Of a DNA stretch of 7,276 nt, positions 6,457-7,276 are shown piece by piece. The stretch comes from CAZDAW01 sp964503685 (GTDB lineage Bacteria > Chloroflexota > Anaerolineae > Anaerolineales > Anaerolineaceae). Each line of letters opens with the position of its first letter. Positions within the stretch are counted from its first letter, which is position 1. The notes below the pieces were generated by a model. The model saw nothing but the letters and a program-made list of their open reading frames with translations. It was not told where the DNA came from and searched no databases. Made by a program: the position numbers and the translations under genes. The stretch covers positions 1 through 7,276 of the forward strand of contig CAZDAW010000139.1 of NCBI GenBank assembly GCA_964503685.1. Reading direction: 5' to 3'.

Positions 6457-7122
6457 ATGCAACAAAACGAAGAAGAACACCCTGTAATCATTGCCCAGAC
6501 CGGGCCGCTCGATGGACAGCGGTGGGTTCTTCAGACAACGCTGACCGTCGGCCGTGAATTTGACTGCCAGATCAACATTCCTGATCGGCAGGTTTCACGC
6601 TATCACGCCAGATTTTCTGTCACTCCTGATGGCATTCAACTCGAAGACCTGGGCAGTAAGAACGGAACTCACTATAACGGCGTACTTGTCGAAGAACCGG
6701 TAATCTTACAGGATGGCGACGTCATCCAGATCGCGCTCATTCAAAATCTCATTTACTACAGTTCGGATGCCACTGTTACATTAAGCAAAGCCAGGCCGCC
6801 TGCCAAAACCGGCGCCAACAAACTTCGTCTGGATAGCCGTCAGAGGCGGGTCTGGATAGGAAACGAAGAAGTGATGCCATCGCTTTCAGCCCCTCAATTC
6901 ACCCTCCTCGAAGCCATTTTTCAACAGGATGGTGAAGTTGTACCCCGCAATGAAATCATCCAGCGCATCTGGGGAAGCGAAGACGCCTACGGCATCTCCG
7001 AACAGGCTTTGGACGCCCTCGTCCGCCGCCTGAGGGATCGTTTGGCAGCCGTTGACCCCACGCACAATTATATTATTACAGTTCGAGGTCACGGCATTCG
7101 TCTGGATAATCCTTCTGAATGA
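6457..7122 (+). CDS. FHA domain fused to OmpR/PhoB-type DNA-binding domain
   Basis: A 221-residue soluble regulator. The FHA domain (about 10-105) binds phosphothreonine peptides: it shows GR (32-33), SRYH (47-50), and DLGSKNGT with N-G (64-75), the full set of binding residues. After a short basic linker, residues about 123-216 form a winged helix of the Trans_reg_C family: RRVWIGNEEV, then LSAPQFTLLEAI (143-154), the WG at 172-173, the recognition-helix segment ALDALVRRLRDRL (184-196), and the wing TVRGHGIRL (208-216). There is no receiver domain, so input is expected through FHA binding of a phosphorylated partner or through phosphorylation by a kinase such as the divergently encoded one. 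The order FHA then DNA-binding is the reverse of mycobacterial EmbR. Target genes are unknown; autoregulation of the shared intergenic region is plausible. Confidence 0.93.
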   Translation: MQQNEEEHPVIIAQTGPLDGQRWVLQTTLTVGREFDCQINIPDRQVSRYHARFSVTPDGIQLEDLGSKNGTHYNGVLVEEPVILQDGDVIQIALIQNLIYYSSDATVTLSKARPPAKTGANKLRLDSRQRRVWIGNEEVMPSLSAPQFTLLEAIFQQDGEVVPRNEIIQRIWGSEDAYGISEQALDALVRRLRDRLAAVDPTHNYIITVRGHGIRLDNPSE

Positions 7123-7150
7123 TGCTTTAACTGGCGACCAATCTGAGAAC

Positions 7151-7182
7151 AAAAAACCCTGAACTCAAATTCAGGGTTTTTT
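7151..7182 (+). terminator. Strong rho-independent terminator after the FHA regulator
   Basis: A perfect 13-bp inverted repeat (7151-7163 with 7170-7182) has core CCCTGAA/TTCAGGG, loop CTCAAA and a run of six T at 7177-7182. It begins 28 nt after the stop codon. The matching A run at 7151-7156 means it could also stop leftward transcription entering from beyond the window. Confidence 0.93.
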
Positions 7183-7227
7183 CCTTAATTTAACTCAAGT
7201 TGCTGCCTTGACAACAATCTCTGCGTT

Positions 7228-7270
7228 TGTCACTGCGAGAAGGGCGCTTTTTGCCCGACGAAGCAGTCTC
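7228..7270 (+). repeat. 43-bp interspersed repeat, right copy
   Basis: It begins TGTCACTGCGAG (7228-7239) and ends CGAAGCAGTCTC (7259-7270); both ends are identical to those of the 200-236 element, which is on the other strand. The middle differs and holds a weak hairpin (GGGC 7242-7245, GCCC 7253-7256). Just upstream, ACAATCTC (7213-7220) resembles the tail of another copy in the same orientation, so the window edge may cut into a repeat cluster. Confidence 0.72.
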
Positions 7271-7276
7271 AACGTC

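Noticed and set aside
7209..7232. TGACAA...TTGTCA inverted repeat at the right edge as an operator
   Set aside because: A 6-bp arm with a 12-nt gap overlapping the interspersed repeat, with no gene start in the window to control.

Overview
The window looks like part of a chromosome from an uncultured or environmental Chloroflexota bacterium, most likely of the Anaerolineae type. This rests on the gene types (PknB-like kinases, FHA/winged-helix regulators, a surface GH3 protein with Pro/Thr-rich linkers) and the mid-range base composition. It is an inference from style, not from a marker gene. No rRNA, tRNA, CRISPR array, transposase or phage gene was seen.

Layout: bases 1-361 are non-coding. 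They hold a cluster of short inverted repeats (about 113-236) and then an extended -10 promoter. A tightly packed rightward operon follows: an AAA+ ATPase with an N-terminal winged-helix-like region (368-1720), a cytoplasmic glycerophosphodiester phosphodiesterase (1725-2480), and a large secreted, membrane-anchored glycoside hydrolase family 3 protein (2473-5271). The intergenic gap is 4 nt and the second junction overlaps by 8 nt, so the three are probably co-transcribed and translationally coupled. A Ser/Thr protein kinase gene (6268-5276, minus strand) converges on the operon with only 4 bp between the stop codons. The operon's rho-independent terminator (5321-5346) lies inside the antisense kinase coding sequence. 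Divergent from the kinase is a gene for an FHA domain fused to an OmpR/PhoB-type DNA-binding domain (6457-7122), ended by a strong terminator (7151-7182). The right edge (7228-7270) carries an inverted copy of the left-edge repeat.

How the genes may work together: the kinase and the FHA regulator form a natural candidate pair, with the kinase phosphorylating a protein whose phosphothreonine is read by the FHA domain, leading to transcriptional output. The operon proteins point to envelope or lipid turnover: GDPD on glycerophosphodiesters, and the GH3 protein on amino-sugar glycans outside the cell or as a non-catalytic glycan binder. The AAA+ protein could be a remodelling or regulatory ATPase. 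No functional link between operon and kinase pair is shown by sequence; they are only neighbours. The oddest points are the GH3 protein with a lost catalytic His motif, the terminator written inside an antisense gene, the palindromic shared -10 between kinase and regulator, and the matching inverted repeats at both edges.
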